Source: Odobenus rosmarus divergens (taxonomy: Eukaryota; Chordata; Mammalia; Carnivora; Odobenidae). From it: a DNA stretch of 64,000 bases. The translations under genes and the position numbers were made by a program. Below the pieces are notes generated by a model. It worked only from the letters and a program-made list of their open reading frames with translations. It ran no database searches and had not been told where the DNA came from. This document shows, one piece after another, positions 1 to 10,855 of the stretch; within the stretch, counting starts at the first letter, position 1, and each line of letters begins with the position of its first letter. The DNA is taken from the NCBI RefSeq assembly GCF_000321225.1, contig NW_004452107.1, positions 130,515 to 194,514 on the forward strand. Direction: 5' to 3'.

Positions 1-164
1 GGAGGTAGCGGGGCTGTGGCTAATTTATAGCTCATTTTTGTGTGTGTCTAAAAAGAACAGCTGTTATTTGGCTTGGGACTATTATGATGCTGATTTTTCT
101 GGTCTTGCTCCCCATCCCACCCCCAAGAGAAGATGAGAATTACCATCAAGATTCTACAAACTAA

Positions 165-370
165 GACCTGAGAGCCAAATCCGACCCCTCATCTGGCTTT
201 GCAAATAAAGTTTTATTGGAACACAGCCACACTCTTATTTACATACCACCTGTGGCTGCTTTCTCCCCACAATGACAATTAAGTATTTGTGACTGAGCTC
301 TATGGCCCTCAAAGCCTTAAAATAGTGACTCTCTGGTCATTTACAGTTTGACTTTTCCAATCCCTGATCT
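165..370 (-). mobile_element. hAT-Charlie-type non-autonomous DNA transposon (MER1-like)
   Basis: The stretch contains the phrase 'aaagttttattggaacacag' followed by 'ggctgctttc' and ends in 'tccctg', which fits the mammalian non-autonomous hAT element whose other end reads 'caggggtcggcaaact'. It carries many substitutions, so it is an old fossil with no coding capacity. The subfamily name (MER1 group) is from memory and could be wrong; membership of the repeat class is more secure. Confidence 0.6.
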
Positions 371-411
371 AGATTTGTTATGTGTGAAATTTTAAAATGT
401 CAGCTCAAGTT

Positions 412-610
412 CTTTTTTTTTTTAAGATTTTATTTATTTATTTGAGAGAGAGAAAAAGAGAGAGAGAGAGAGAACACGAGTGGTGGGGAGAGGGAGAAGT
501 AGGCTCCCCGTTGAGCAGGGAGCATGACGCGGGGCTCCATCCCAGGACCCTGGGATCACGACCTGAGCCGAAGGCAGAGGCTTAACGACTGAGCCACCCA
601 GGCGCCCCAC
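412..610 (-). mobile_element. Can-SINE (tRNA-Lys-derived SINE), antisense
   Basis: On the plus strand it reads poly(T), 'aagattttatttatttattt', a GA-rich tract, then 'gggatcacgacctgagccg' and 'gagccacccaggcgcccc', which is the reverse complement of a carnivore SINE. The TSD is 'cagctcaagttct' at 401-413 and 'cagctcaaattct' at 611-623, with one mismatch. The single difference and near-consensus body suggest moderate age. Confidence 0.95.
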
Positions 611-623
611 CAGCTCAAATTCT

Positions 624-1845
624 AAAAACACTGCATGTCCAAATAAAACAGATTGTTGATGAACTGAACAATTATTCCTGTTCACCCTTCCTCTGGTCTG
701 TATGGGTGAGAATATGACTCTATATGGTAGAGCAGAGATGGGGGAATCATTTCTGTAACACCTTTTCATAAAATATCATGTCTAAAAAAACAAGCACTTA
801 GGAACTGTGATATTTGGTGGAAAATTTTGGCAATTAGAAAATATTTTGCTTGTGGAAACAAAGAAAAAAACAACAAAAAGGATTCTGAAGACAATAAAGC
901 CAGATTTAAGAAAGAAAAAAAAAAGACCTCAGAGAAAAGGTACAGTCTAGATAACAGACACTGTGGGAGATTCTACCTCACATTTTATGATGTCCTAGGA
1001 AAATTAGCAAAATGTCCTGAGTACATAGAGAATGATTCAGAAGTTTCTAAAAAGAAAAATTTACCAGTCCCTTATAAAGAACAAGAAGCAGGTTGGCATC
1101 CAGCCTTCTAAGAAGGTTTTAACATCAGAAATCCAGTTTGTTTCAGAAGCAAAGCCTTCTAGAACTTTTATGAATTGTGTTTTAAAATTATCAAAAGCTG
1201 TTCCTATTGCTTTCCCCTAACCCTCTATTTTATATGAGTCCTTGATCTTTTCTACTGCAGTTTTTCCAACCATTATACTTCTCATGCAGGAACGTGATCC
1301 CTGTGACTGTTGGGGGATTGCAGTAATTCATTCTTACATTTCATGTTGAGTTTTAAAAATTGCTTTCAGAAGTTTTGGGGGTAGAAGAGAGAAGGAAGAA
1401 AACAAGAGTCATAAAAAAGCTTGGGTTGAAATATTTCAAAACTGTAGTGAGATGGAAATCCTCTACAATTCACTGGTGTTTTAGGAGCCAAACTTAAATA
1501 ACAGCTCGGACAAAAGACTAGACTTGGGTCTTATAGCCTAAATTTCCCTTCCTCTACCCTCTCAGATGCAGCCAAGGAAGAAAATTAGGAAGACAGGTCT
1601 TAAATAGCTTGCAAATGGTATTCCATCCCGCTAATTTCTAGCTCAGAAAAAGCATGTGTGTGATGAAATAAACTCTGTTATTCAAGGAGTCAAATACTTT
1701 GCTGGTTGAAGACAAGCAACTTGAAAGATACCAGCAAGAAAAACAGTTAGACACACATTGTGCCTAAATCTGTACTCAGGCTTAGAACTCAGGAAGCATT
1801 CCATCATCATAAGTATACGGATAAATAAAAACACTAGTTAGTATA
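624..1845. other. Single-copy stretch, no gene recognised
   Basis: I see no recognisable repeat or gene. It has A-rich patches around 846-930 that give a lysine-rich open frame of 94 codons (827-1111). That frame shows no family resemblance and no codon signal I would trust. Confidence 0.5.
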
Positions 1846-2140
1846 GACTTACTATGGACAAAGCTCTAGAGTGAGCACTTTACATACATTATCTCTTTAA
1901 TTCTTACAGGCTATCATCCTACCTTCTATGCAAGGATGTTGAGATCTAGAGAGGTTAAGTAACTTGTTCTAGATGATACAGCTTGCAAGAAGTACAGATT
2001 GTACTACTATGTATTGTAAAAAATATATACAATTACAGATATAAATGCTCTGAGGAATGAACACCATGGAGTTGGTAAATGGGAGCATTGGGATAGAACC
2101 CAGGTCTCCTGACTTTCGTGCCCTTTCCATAATGCCACAC
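1846..2140 (-). mobile_element. MIR SINE, antisense, with an internal insertion
   Basis: The plus strand shows the reverse-complement MIR landmarks: 'agcactttacatacattatc', then 'gagaggttaagtaacttg', then 'agaacccaggtctcctgact'. Between the second and third landmark about 100 extra AT-rich bases are present (about 1990-2085). MIR is a mammalian-wide tRNA-derived SINE, and the divergence here fits that great age. Confidence 0.8.
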
Positions 2141-2346
2141 CATTCCCCACCTGCAAATGTTCTAGCCTGCCATTCCTAGGAGAGAGAGATACAGAGAAAG
2201 AATCTCAATAGGAGCGGAGCTATTCAGAGATGTTACCAGTCAACAAGATGCAGAGGATGAAAGTGGCTATCTCAAAATGGACCCTTCCAAAAGGCAGATT
2301 ATGAGGGACTATTGCTAGAATATATATCGTGAGTAAAAGGTTAAGG

Positions 2347-2351
<5 letters not shown>

Positions 2352-2381
<30 letters not shown>
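2352..2381. repeat. (CA)n microsatellite
   Basis: About 15 uninterrupted CA dinucleotides, a likely length-polymorphic marker. Confidence 0.97.
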
Positions 2382-2382
<1 letters not shown>

Positions 2383-2408
2383 AACACCAAAGCTAGTGAT
2401 CTTAGAGT

Positions 2409-2455
2409 AGGAATCAGCAAACTGTGGTCCTATTGGCCAAATCTATCCCCAAGAT
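2409..2455 (+). mobile_element. hAT-Charlie-type terminal fragment
   Basis: It reads 'gaatcagcaaactgtggtcc' then 'ggccaaatctatcccc', close to the terminal end of the same MER1-like family as 165-370. It stops abruptly where the L1 sequence begins, and I could not find the rest of the element on the far side of that L1. Confidence 0.45.
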
Positions 2456-4440
2456 GGTTCATTTGTTTGGGTTTTGGATTCTTCATACAAGTGAAATCAT
2501 ACAGTATTTGTCTTTTTCTGTCTGACTTATTTCATTCGGCATAATACTCTCGAGGCCCATCCATGTTGTTGCAAATGGCAAGATTTCATTCTTTTTAATG
2601 TCAGACAAGTTTTATTTCATATATATCACATTTTCTTCATCCATTCAACTATTGGTGGGCATGTGGGTTACTTCCAGAACTCAACTATTGTAAATAATAT
2701 ACAATGAACATGGGGAGTGCATATATCTTTTTGAATTGGTATTTTTGCTTTTATTGGATAAATACTTGGGGTGAAATTGCTTGATCATGTGGTAGTTGTA
2801 TTTTTAACTTTTACAGGACCCTCCGTACTGTTTTCCATAGTGGCTGCACCAGGTTACGCTACAAACAGTGCAAGAATATTTTTTCTCCATTTTTGCTTGT
2901 TACTGAATTGTATGAGTTCTTCACATATTTTGGGTATTAACCCCTTATTGGATATATGATTTGCAAATATCTTCTCCCATTAAGTAGGTTGTCTTTTTGT
3001 TGATGGTTGCCTTCAGTGTGCAGAAGTGTTTCATTTTGGTATAGTCCCATTTGTTTATTTTTGCTTTTCTTGCCATTGCTTCTCTAGTCATATCCAAAAA
3101 CATATCACTAAGACCAATATCAAGGAGTTTACCACCTGTGTTTTCTTATAGGAATTTGATGGTTTCTGGTCTTACACTCAAGTCTTTAATCCATTTTGAG
3201 TTAATTTGTGTGTATGGTATATAATAGTGGCCCAGTTTTATTTTTTTGCATGTGGCTGTCCAGTTTTTCCAACACCATTCATTGAAGAAACTCTCTTTTC
3301 TGCATTGTATATTCTTGCTTCCTTTGTCATAAATTAATATATATATGACCATATATGCATGGTTTTATTTCTGGGCTTTCTATTTTCCACTGATTTATGT
3401 GTCTGTTTTGATTACTGTAAGTTTGTAGTATCGTTTGAAATCAGGGAGTGTGATGCCTCCAGCTTTGTTCTTCTTTCTCAGTGATAGAAAGAGAAATAGT
3501 TTTGTTTGAGATCTTTTGTTATTCCATACAAATTGTATGATTGTTTTTTCCATTTCTGTGAAAAATGCCACTGGAGTTTTGATAGAGACTGCAGTGAATC
3601 TGTAGATTGCTTTGAGTAATATGGACACTTTAACAATATTAATTCTTCCAATCACTAAACACAGATTATCTTCCTTTTAACTAGTTCAGTTTCTTTCATC
3701 AATGTCTTATAGTTTTCCATGTATAGGTCTTTTACCTTTTTGGCTAAATTTGTTTCTAGATTTTTTTTTATAGAATTGTAAATGGGCTATTTTTCTTAAT
3801 TTCCCTGATACTTCATTGTTAACGAATTAAAGTGCATTAGTTTTTATTATATTGATTGTGTACCTTGTGAAATTACTAAATTCATTTATTAGTTTTAATA
3901 GTTTTTTGGTGGAGTCTTTAGAATTTTTATATATAAAATTATGTCCTCTGCAAATAGTGACAGTTTTATTTCTTCCTTTCCAGTTAGATATCTTTTATTT
4001 CTTTTTCCTGCCTAGTTGCTCTGGCTAAGACTTCCAATACTATGTTGAATAAAAATGGCATTCATGTCTTGTTCCTGATCTTATACAAAAAGCTTTCAGC
4101 TTTTAACTGTTGAGTATGGCATCAGCTGTCAGCTTGTCATATGTGGCCTTTATTATGTGGAAGTACATTCCTTCCATACCCATTTTGTTGAGAGTTTTTA
4201 TTGTAAATGGATGTTGAATTTTGTCAAATGCTTTTTCTGCATCTATTGAGATGATCATATGATTTTTATCTTTCATTTCGTTAATGTGGTGTATCTTGTT
4301 TATTGATTTGCAGCTGTTGAACCAGCTATGCCTCCACTTGATCATGGTGTATGATCCTCTCAATATATTGATGAATTTGGTTTGCTAATATTTTGTTGAG
4401 GATTTCTGCATCTATATTCATCAGGAGTATTGGTCTATAA
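2456..4440 (-). mobile_element. LINE-1 3' half, antisense, decayed (ORF2 remnants plus 3' UTR)
   Basis: Translated on the minus strand it gives recognisable L1 ORF2 pieces in N-to-C order. 4363-4103 is the reverse-transcriptase palm with '[14 protein letters not shown]'. At 3943-3954 the catalytic FADD box reads FAED, losing the first aspartate. 3655-3395 gives 'IGRINIVK' and '[13 protein letters not shown]'. 3352-3146 gives '[13 protein letters not shown]'. The 3' UTR follows at lower coordinates, with 'gccatttgcaacaacatgga' on the minus strand. Several frameshifts and stops break the frame. Near 2880 the ORF2 end jumps straight to the 'tggtgcagccactatgg' region, so a few hundred bases of the usual L1 are missing. 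No poly(A) tail or clear TSD remains. It is a dead copy of intermediate age (L1MA-like, by memory). Confidence 0.9.
3943..4363 (-). pseudogene. L1 ORF2 reverse-transcriptase remnant
   Basis: This is the part of the decayed L1 that encodes the reverse-transcriptase palm. The motif A core (AEKAFDK) lies near 4210-4260, and the motif C position reads FAED instead of FADD at 3943-3954. The frame between them is not continuous. It could not produce an active enzyme. Confidence 0.8.
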
Positions 4441-4447
4441 TTTTTTT

Positions 4448-4555
4448 GTGTGTATGATTTTTTTTATTATCTTTTTTTGTATTTTAAAATTTTTTTTATT
4501 CTTATGTTAATAACCATACATCATTAGTTTTTGATGTAGTGTGTATGATTTTTTT
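4448..4555 (-). mobile_element. 74-bp L1 3'-tail micro-insertion with TSD
   Basis: A T-rich start, then 'ataaccatacatcattag' and 'tttttgatgtagt', is the reverse complement of the carnivore L1 3' terminus also present at 43486 and 54745. The flanks are exact copies of 'gtgtgtatgattttttt' at 4448-4464 and 4539-4555. The inserted part is therefore about 4465-4538, an extremely 5'-truncated L1. Confidence 0.75.
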
Positions 4556-4775
4556 GTGTTTATGCATTTATACATATTTATACATTTTAATATTTATTTA
4601 TCTGTATATTTTAATGTATGTTGTTTATACAGTTATACAAAAATAGTATATACAATAATTTTATATAATAAAAATAAAAATATTATATGATATAATGTAA
4701 TAAAACATAAATATATAATATATAAATATATTATGTTTATAATAAAATCTATATAAAGCCTATATATGTATATAT
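4556..4775. repeat. AT-rich low-complexity sequence
   Basis: Almost pure A/T with many short 'atatat' and 'ttata' runs. I see no coding or family signal. Confidence 0.85.
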
Positions 4776-6334
4776 TTTTCTGTCTCATGTGAGGGAAAGA
4801 AATTGAGAAGCTAGTATACAGCTCATTATTTAAGGCTATGGAACAACTCTAGCTAGAAATTTTAAACTTGGGATACTTACTTTGTGGATTGAAACCTCTA
4901 ACCATGGCTTTGGTATTCAAATGAAAAAATGTCTATCAAGCACTGTGTATAACAATGGTCAGACAATAGAGGTTCAAAAAATGTTAGTGATCACTTGCAA
5001 CCAGCTCTTCTGCTGACTTCATAGAAAACATAACTTACTCCCTTCAAGTACTGCTGCTTGGGGATATTCATGCTGGGTGGTCCCTTTGGGAGTAGGGTAG
5101 TGGAGATTCTGGACTCAGAGAAGGAACATGCCAGGTAAACAGAATCCCTGCTGAATATCTACATATAAAGCTTAATTGTATTTCAGTAGGTTACCCTTTC
5201 TTTTGTTACTTTTAAATATTTTTGCTTCTCAATTAGATAAATTTGATCGATATTCAGGTAGTAAGGTCCCAGAGAAAATGTGAATCAACAAGAGCAACTC
5301 AACAGCCAGCCATTCCTTTTAGAAAAATTCTAAGCAGATTTTTAGTTGGCTAGAAGAGCTGGGTATGTAACTCAGCAAGCTGCTCTCTCTTGACAGTCTT
5401 TCCCCCATCTTTGTCTCTAAGAAGAAGAATGAACACTTCATTATCAACTATCTTCAGAGTATCTTCTGACTCACCCTTTTCCTCTCTATCTCCCCTGCCC
5501 CAAAATACTGTTCAAATTTCCAATGGGATACCCTTGGCTTTCTGGGACCTTCCTTAAAAAAGTTCAAAAGCTATCATCTGGTACACACAACACTTTTTGC
5601 TGAGGCCTGTTTTTAGTTTTGTTTTGCTTTTTAAATTTCTAGCTGTAAGAGTATTTTCCAGGCAAGAGAGAAAACTTGAATAAGATGGTATCTCACTGCC
5701 CTAACTAAATGCTTGAACATGATTTCCTGGGTCTCCTTGTTAAGCTGAAATGTCACTCTATGATTCATATCAATGCGTCACCTATTTCTCACGTTCTTCT
5801 CTGACTCCTTACAATCTGAGTACTGTTAATCCCTTTTCTATTTTCCTTGGGTCAGAGGATTTTCCTGTGTAAAAGAGCAGCTCTCTTTTTCTGTTTGTCC
5901 TGGTATATAAAAAAAGGCTGCAGTGCTGAGACTAAGGGCAGATGAGAAGTACCTGAAGTAGCAACTGCTTGGTCCTGGGTTCAGATTGCTTCTTCTAGGC
6001 CTATGTGCCTGGACTTCCACGGAGATTACATCTGGCCCAGGGTGTGCTCTGTGTTTCAATCCCTTGCCCATCTCCTTGCCTTGATGATGGGTCTGTGGAG
6101 ATTTAACAGCACCCAGAGCATTTTGAGAGGTCAACAGCTGGGTCAGGTCTGAAATGATGGTCTCTTCCAGGCCCTGGGTGTAGACTGCTAGTGAAGGCTA
6201 CTATTTTATGAGACTCCATGTGATATCAGTCTCCTAAGATCTACCTATGAATGAGGCACTCAGTTTTACTTCTTTATTTTAAAGACTGTGATGGAACTTA
6301 AATCGATTGTTTTTATCACACTTGAAGTCAGTGA
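4776..6334. other. Single-copy stretch, no gene recognised
   Basis: I recognise nothing in it. An open frame of 98 codons on the minus strand (5838-6134) has no family resemblance. Confidence 0.5.
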
Positions 6335-6530
6335 TTCAGAATGTAAGTTCTGGTGCTGAAAACCCTGTGTCACCTTCACCTCCCTGTATCTCGGTGTGCC
6401 CATCTGTTCAATAAGAACAATAACCTGACTCAGGGATATTCAAAGGTTAAATAGAAACAATGACACAACGCACTTAGCAGAGCGCCTGCCAGGTAAAGGC
6501 CCTGTACGTATTTATTCCTTCTCTCCTTAT
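6335..6530 (+). mobile_element. MIR SINE, sense
   Basis: Decayed MIR landmarks in order: 'ttctggtgctgaaaaccctg', 'tgtgcccatctgttcaataa', and the tail 'gcacttagcagagcgcctgc'. Confidence 0.75.
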
Positions 6531-6544
6531 CTCTGTTTATTAGC

Positions 6545-6668
6545 TGTGGTAGACTGAACTAAAACCTAGAAATTCAGAGAAGTTGAGTGACCCAGCCTAA
6601 GTCACACAGCTAGCTAGGGGCAAAGTCAGGGTAGAACCAAGGTTACCTGCTCTCCGGTTCATTGTGAC
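6545..6668 (-). mobile_element. MIR SINE fragment, antisense
   Basis: It shows 'agagaagttgagtgacccag', 'gtcacacagctagctagg' and 'gtagaaccaaggttacctgc', the reverse-complement MIR core and tRNA-like head. It sits 14 bases from an opposite-strand MIR, a tail-to-tail pair. Confidence 0.8.
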
Positions 6669-6861
6669 CATCTGTCTGGGAGGGGGACACTGACGCTAAC
6701 AACTCGGACTTGAGAAGCAGGTGTCATGAGAGCTGGCTCACATCCATACCTGTGCTCTGGAGTTCGCTGATGAAATTATGAGGTAGGAAGCATGGTGAAG
6801 AACCATGTACAGACAGGCAGACTTGGGTTCGTAGTTTATTTCCACAAATCCATGCCTGAAA

Positions 6862-7632
6862 TCAGAGGTTCCCGAACCTTGTCAACGCACATGGTATCCA
6901 CGGTGTCTGGTTTCTTCACGGGGACTGCTAGGCCCATCAGGACTTCACCTTTCCAGCTACTAAGTCAATAGTACAAACATTTCATAGATATTTATGTTCT
7001 AAAAGCTTAGCAACCATTTGAAATATATATAACCTGAAAGATGAAATATTATAGAAGTTATATTTTATATATAGTAAAATAGTATATAAATATTCCATAC
7101 TTAAATATATAAAAATATATTTAAGTATGGAATATATTTAAAATATAAAATGTATTTAAATATATTTACTGTGTTTCTATATAAAATACATATAATATGA
7201 AATAGAATATATAAATATTATCTATAAAATAAATACAGTATTTTTCATTCAGAACATTCATATAGTAAATACACATATATTACAAAATATTATAAAATAA
7301 TATTGCAGCACACTTCTTAGACATCAGAATCAGATTAGACACCACCACTCTTATTGCTTGTTCCACATTCATTTTCTCATGGTACAGGCTTTCAATCATA
7401 GCAACTGCTGAGAAGGCAGCTACACAAAAATATAACATCATCAAAAATATGTAGCCAACAGTACAAACAATATGGAGTTTGAAAGTGAACTACCTGAGCT
7501 AGTAGCTGGCTCAGTATTCAAGAGATGTTGAGCATCAACGTATCTTTCTCGAAAACTTAAAATATCCTGCAGGGCTCTGCGGGATCAATATAGTGTTCGC
7601 GGGTGCCTCAGGACACAGTTTGAGGACCATGC
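6862..7632. mobile_element. Possible hAT DNA-transposon remnant with AT-rich interior
   Basis: The left end 'cagaggttcccgaacct' resembles the hAT terminal type 'cagnggttctcaaac', and the right end 'gtttgaggaccatgcgc' resembles its inverted partner. The interior from about 7020 to 7310 is very A/T-rich and includes a perfect 21-bp hairpin. The pairing of the two ends is my inference; the ends match only imperfectly. Confidence 0.35.
7090..7135. repeat. Perfect 21-bp inverted repeat, 4-base loop
   Basis: The arms are 7090-7110 and 7115-7135 around the loop 'aaaa'. Each arm holds the sequence 'attccatacttaaatatat' or its reverse complement. The arm is not a simple AT dinucleotide run, so the pairing is unlikely to be trivial low complexity. 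Confidence 0.9.
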
Positions 7633-7746
7633 GCTTAAGTTCCACCCATCCTCATTACCCTTCCCTACAAATCTGGGGTGGCTAATATACAGAATAAGGT
7701 TGGTGGGGATAAAATTCAGGAGTACGACTGAAGCACAAGCCAAGCA

Positions 7747-7940
7747 CAGAAACCAGTGGGTCCCAAACATTAGCGTGCGTAAGAAGTGCATGAGTTCTTT
7801 TTTTCCGAATGTGAATTATTGTTTCCTTATTCCCAGAAATGCTGACTCGTTAGGGATGGAGAATGCCCCAGGAATCTGCATTTTTATTCTCACTGGGAGA
7901 CTTATAGGTAGGTGGTCTGAAGCCTACACTTGGGGAAAAA
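7747..7940 (+). mobile_element. MER20-type hAT DNA transposon
   Basis: It starts 'cagtgggtcccaaacattag' and continues 'cccaggaatctgcattttta', then 'ggtggtctgaagcctacact', the order of MER20. It has no coding capacity. Confidence 0.75.
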
Positions 7941-7945
7941 AAAAA

Positions 7946-9409
7946 AAAAACTGCTCGAGATGCAATGTTTATTTATTTGGGATGCATGAAAATACCAGTG
8001 CATTTAGAGCATGGGGTTAACCCATGACATTTTCTTCATTCTGGGTAACAAGAAAGCTCAAAATGATGCCAGTGGCTTGCTAAGTAAGTTTCCTTCATCC
8101 AATTCCCTAGGTAATCAATCTATAGATTCTCACCCACTCCCACTATTAGTCACCTGATAGCACTTTGTTAAAACAACTAACCTATAGGAAATTTGATCCA
8201 TGCATAAAAAAAGGCCTGGAAAGGATAAAAGATACTTGGAGTGTGTGAAGAATCTACTATTAAACCTTAAAGGCTGCACTGCATAAAGCGAAATTATTGT
8301 TATTAAATTCTCTACAGATTACAAGGTAGCAGCAGCTCATATTGTAAAGGCCAGATTGGGCCTTTGTGATGTGTAACGTGCTAAGCACAAGGGAAGTAGA
8401 CTTTGTTTCTTGAAGGATATTTGCCTACAGCATAATACCAATAATGGAAATAATATCAGATCACATAAAGCTGAGGCTTTTATTCTCCACAGAACTGAGA
8501 AATGATGAGAGAAGCACTCTGGGAATTTTCTCTTTAGATTAAATATTTGAATCATGACTGTCTGAGACAATCACATTCAGCTCGAAAATTACTTTGCTAT
8601 CTCAAGCATGCTGAGAATAAAAGACACTTTCAGTATCACAATTAAGACATGAAAATCTTATTTTCTACAGGATTTGTATAGTTAAGGAAAGAGAAAAAAA
8701 ATATTTGAATGGTACCTAATGTTTTAGCTGAATTTTACTCCCGTCATCTTCCTGCCATTGTATGGGAATAAACAAGTTGGCAGCCTTTTGGAGCTGAGAA
8801 AAGCTCTCATCAGTTTTAAGCAGGATCAGAGAAGAGAAACAAAAGAAAAGGCAACAGGGCAACTGCTTTGTTGTTCTGCATCAAGGTGGCAGACCTTAGG
8901 TTTTCCAGCACCTTCTTAGGTCAACATCCAAGCTGGCTTGGATCTCAAATTTCCCTGACATATGAACAAGGCCTGGGTGGGGAGGGCAGCATTTGTTTTC
9001 TAGGTTTACCTTTACCTAGTTCTTGCCAGGGTCAGGTGTCATTTCTTTCCGAGGCCACCCAGCTTCTGGAAGAATTGGTCAGAAGGATGGAAACATTCCA
9101 TCCATCCATCTCCATGTGGGACTGGCCTTAGGAGAAGGTGGTAACCACTGGGTGATAATTTCTTTAGCAAGATCTCCTTCCCATAATAGGCCCTCACTCA
9201 ATTATCCATTCTCAGTGAAGTTCATTCCCAAACCACCTTGGTACCAGAGGCCTTTTTATCAAGGCAACATTTTGGTTGCATGTCTCCTCTTTTTCCCTTT
9301 TAAGCTCCAGGCAAACTGAATAACCAGGATTTCTTGGTGTATAATCTCTATTCCTCCACCTCTGCAACCCTTTCTATTATGGAACATTATCTTACCCTTT
9401 CTCAACTTT
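7946..9409. other. Single-copy stretch, no gene recognised
   Basis: I see no recognisable repeat or exon. The two overlapping open frames near 8868-9319 (87 and 98 codons) resemble no family I know. Confidence 0.5.
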
Positions 9410-9471
9410 CATATGCTAACATCTTACTCATTTTTTTTTCATTTCAAAATTTTATTTAAAATCTATTTAGT

Positions 9472-9883
9472 GGTGCACCTGGGTGGCTCAGTTGGTTAAA
9501 TGTCTGCCTTCTGCTTACATCATGATCTCAGGGTCTTGGGATCAAGCCCCGCGTTGGGCTCCCTGCTCAGTGTGGAGTCTGCTTCTCCTTCTCTCTCTGC
9601 CCCTCCCCCTGCTCATGTGCACGCTCTCTCTTTCAAATAAATAAATAGTCTTTTTTTTTTTTTAAGATTTTATTTATTTATTTGACAGAGAGAGAGACAG
9701 CGAGAGCAGGAACACAAGCAGGGGGAGTGGGAGAGGGAGAAGCAGGCTCCCCGCAGAGCAGGGAGCCCAATGCGGGACTCGATCCCAGGACCCTGGGATC
9801 ATGACCTGAGCCGAAGGCAGACGCTTAACGACTGAGCCACCCAGGCGCCCAATAAATAAATAGTCTTTAAAAAAATAAAAAAT
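9472..9883 (+). mobile_element. Can-SINE, sense, interrupted in its A-rich tail
   Basis: The body starts 'ggtgcacctgggtggctcag' and runs to the 'aaataaataaatag' tail, with a second SINE inside at 9654-9850. The TSD is 'aaaatctatttagt' at 9458-9471 and 'aaaatctagttagt' at 9884-9897, with one mismatch. Confidence 0.92.
9654..9850 (-). mobile_element. Can-SINE nested inside another Can-SINE, antisense
   Basis: A near-consensus antisense copy from poly(T) to 'gagccacccaggcgccc'. Its TSD is a perfect 18-mer, 'aataaataaatagtcttt', at 9636-9653 and 9851-9868, lying in the tail of the older sense SINE. It is the youngest member of the nest. Confidence 0.95.
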
Positions 9884-10399
9884 AAAATCTAGTTAGTTAA
9901 CACATATGGTAACATCTTGCCCATTACTGAAACTATCTTTTCTAGAAAGCTTTCTATGGCTCTCAGCATCCCTGCTGACCAAGTCTCTGTTTTAGTAGAT
10001 CTGGACCTACAGCACTGATCTCCATGTGCTCATCACTCTCCTCCTGATAATATGGAAATGCGGGTATAGGTCAGATCCATGTTTTACTCATTACATTATA
10101 ACTTGTAAAAGATTTAATTCACTTTTGCATATTTCCTGGCATATAAGCAGGGCATATAGCCGGCCACTGATGAGTAATAAATGAATTAGTGAATTAGAGA
10201 AAATAATTGATATGCAGTTTCCTCTGGAAATTCCTCAAAGACTCTGATGTATCTAAGGTATAAGTGACTGAGCTTTCCTGTTTCTGTGCAAGGCAATATT
10301 CATGTAAAGAGAAGAGACGGAGTGTACACAGAATATGAGGTCATCACTCAACTCTGGGGTCAGGGGCTATGGAAAGAGAACAGCACAGGGAGACATTTT

Positions 10400-10564
10400 T
10401 TTTTTTTAAAGATTTTGNNNNNNNNNNNNNNNNNNNNNNNNNNNNNNNNNNNNNNNNNNNNNNNNNNNNNNNNNNNNNNNNNNNNNNNNNNNNNNNNNNN
10501 NNNNNNNGGGATCATGACCTGAGCGGAAGGCAGATGCCTAACGACTGAGCCACCCAGGCGCCCC
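10400..10564 (-). mobile_element. Can-SINE, antisense, middle missing in assembly
   Basis: The ends ('ttttttaaagattttg' and 'gagccacccaggcgcccc') are SINE and the middle is masked by Ns. The flanks are a perfect 14-bp TSD, 'cagggagacatttt', at 10386-10399 and 10565-10578, so the gap lies wholly inside one insertion. Confidence 0.92.
10418..10507. other. Assembly gap (90 Ns)
   Basis: Ninety Ns within the SINE at 10400-10564. The missing sequence should be the GA-rich SINE middle. Confidence 0.99.
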
Positions 10565-10855
10565 CAGGGAGACATTTTAAAGGTACACTTCACCTAGCTC
10601 AATTATTTTGCTTAGTACCTGGCAAGGAAGGGACTATTTTTCCCCATTCAAATCCATGTTCATTCACATTGAAAGAGACAAGAAGGCACAGTTATCTCTC
10701 ATACTGACCACACTCCCCAGTGTAATCCAAAGTTACTGATCTGGATTTCACGTAGTCCATCGCAGATGGAAATGGCTGATGGAAAAGGAGGTGTTCTCTT
10801 TGGTCCACTGAGACCTTGACTATTTAAGTTCAAAGAAAACATTAGTTTCTTTTTT

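Larger units (their letters stand above)
9433..9902 (-). mobile_element. Very short L1 3' tail, split by a SINE insertion
   Basis: The left piece 9433-9471 is T-rich and ends in 'ttttatttaaaatctatttag'-like L1 tail sequence. The right piece, about 9892-9902, continues with 'gttagttaaca', as in the L1 tail at 40289. The outer flanks 9410-9432 and 9903-9925 are a 23-bp TSD with three mismatches ('catatgctaacatctt' against 'catatggtaacatctt'). The L1 part itself is only about 50-60 bases. Confidence 0.6.

Noticed and set aside
412..610. Recurrent similar units at many positions, considered as a CRISPR-like or satellite array
   Set aside because: The units are dispersed tRNA-derived SINEs with individual TSDs, not a regularly spaced array.
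827..1111. 94-codon lysine-rich open frame
   Set aside because: The composition follows an A-rich tract, and there is no family resemblance or sign of a retrogene (no TSD or poly(A) tail seen).
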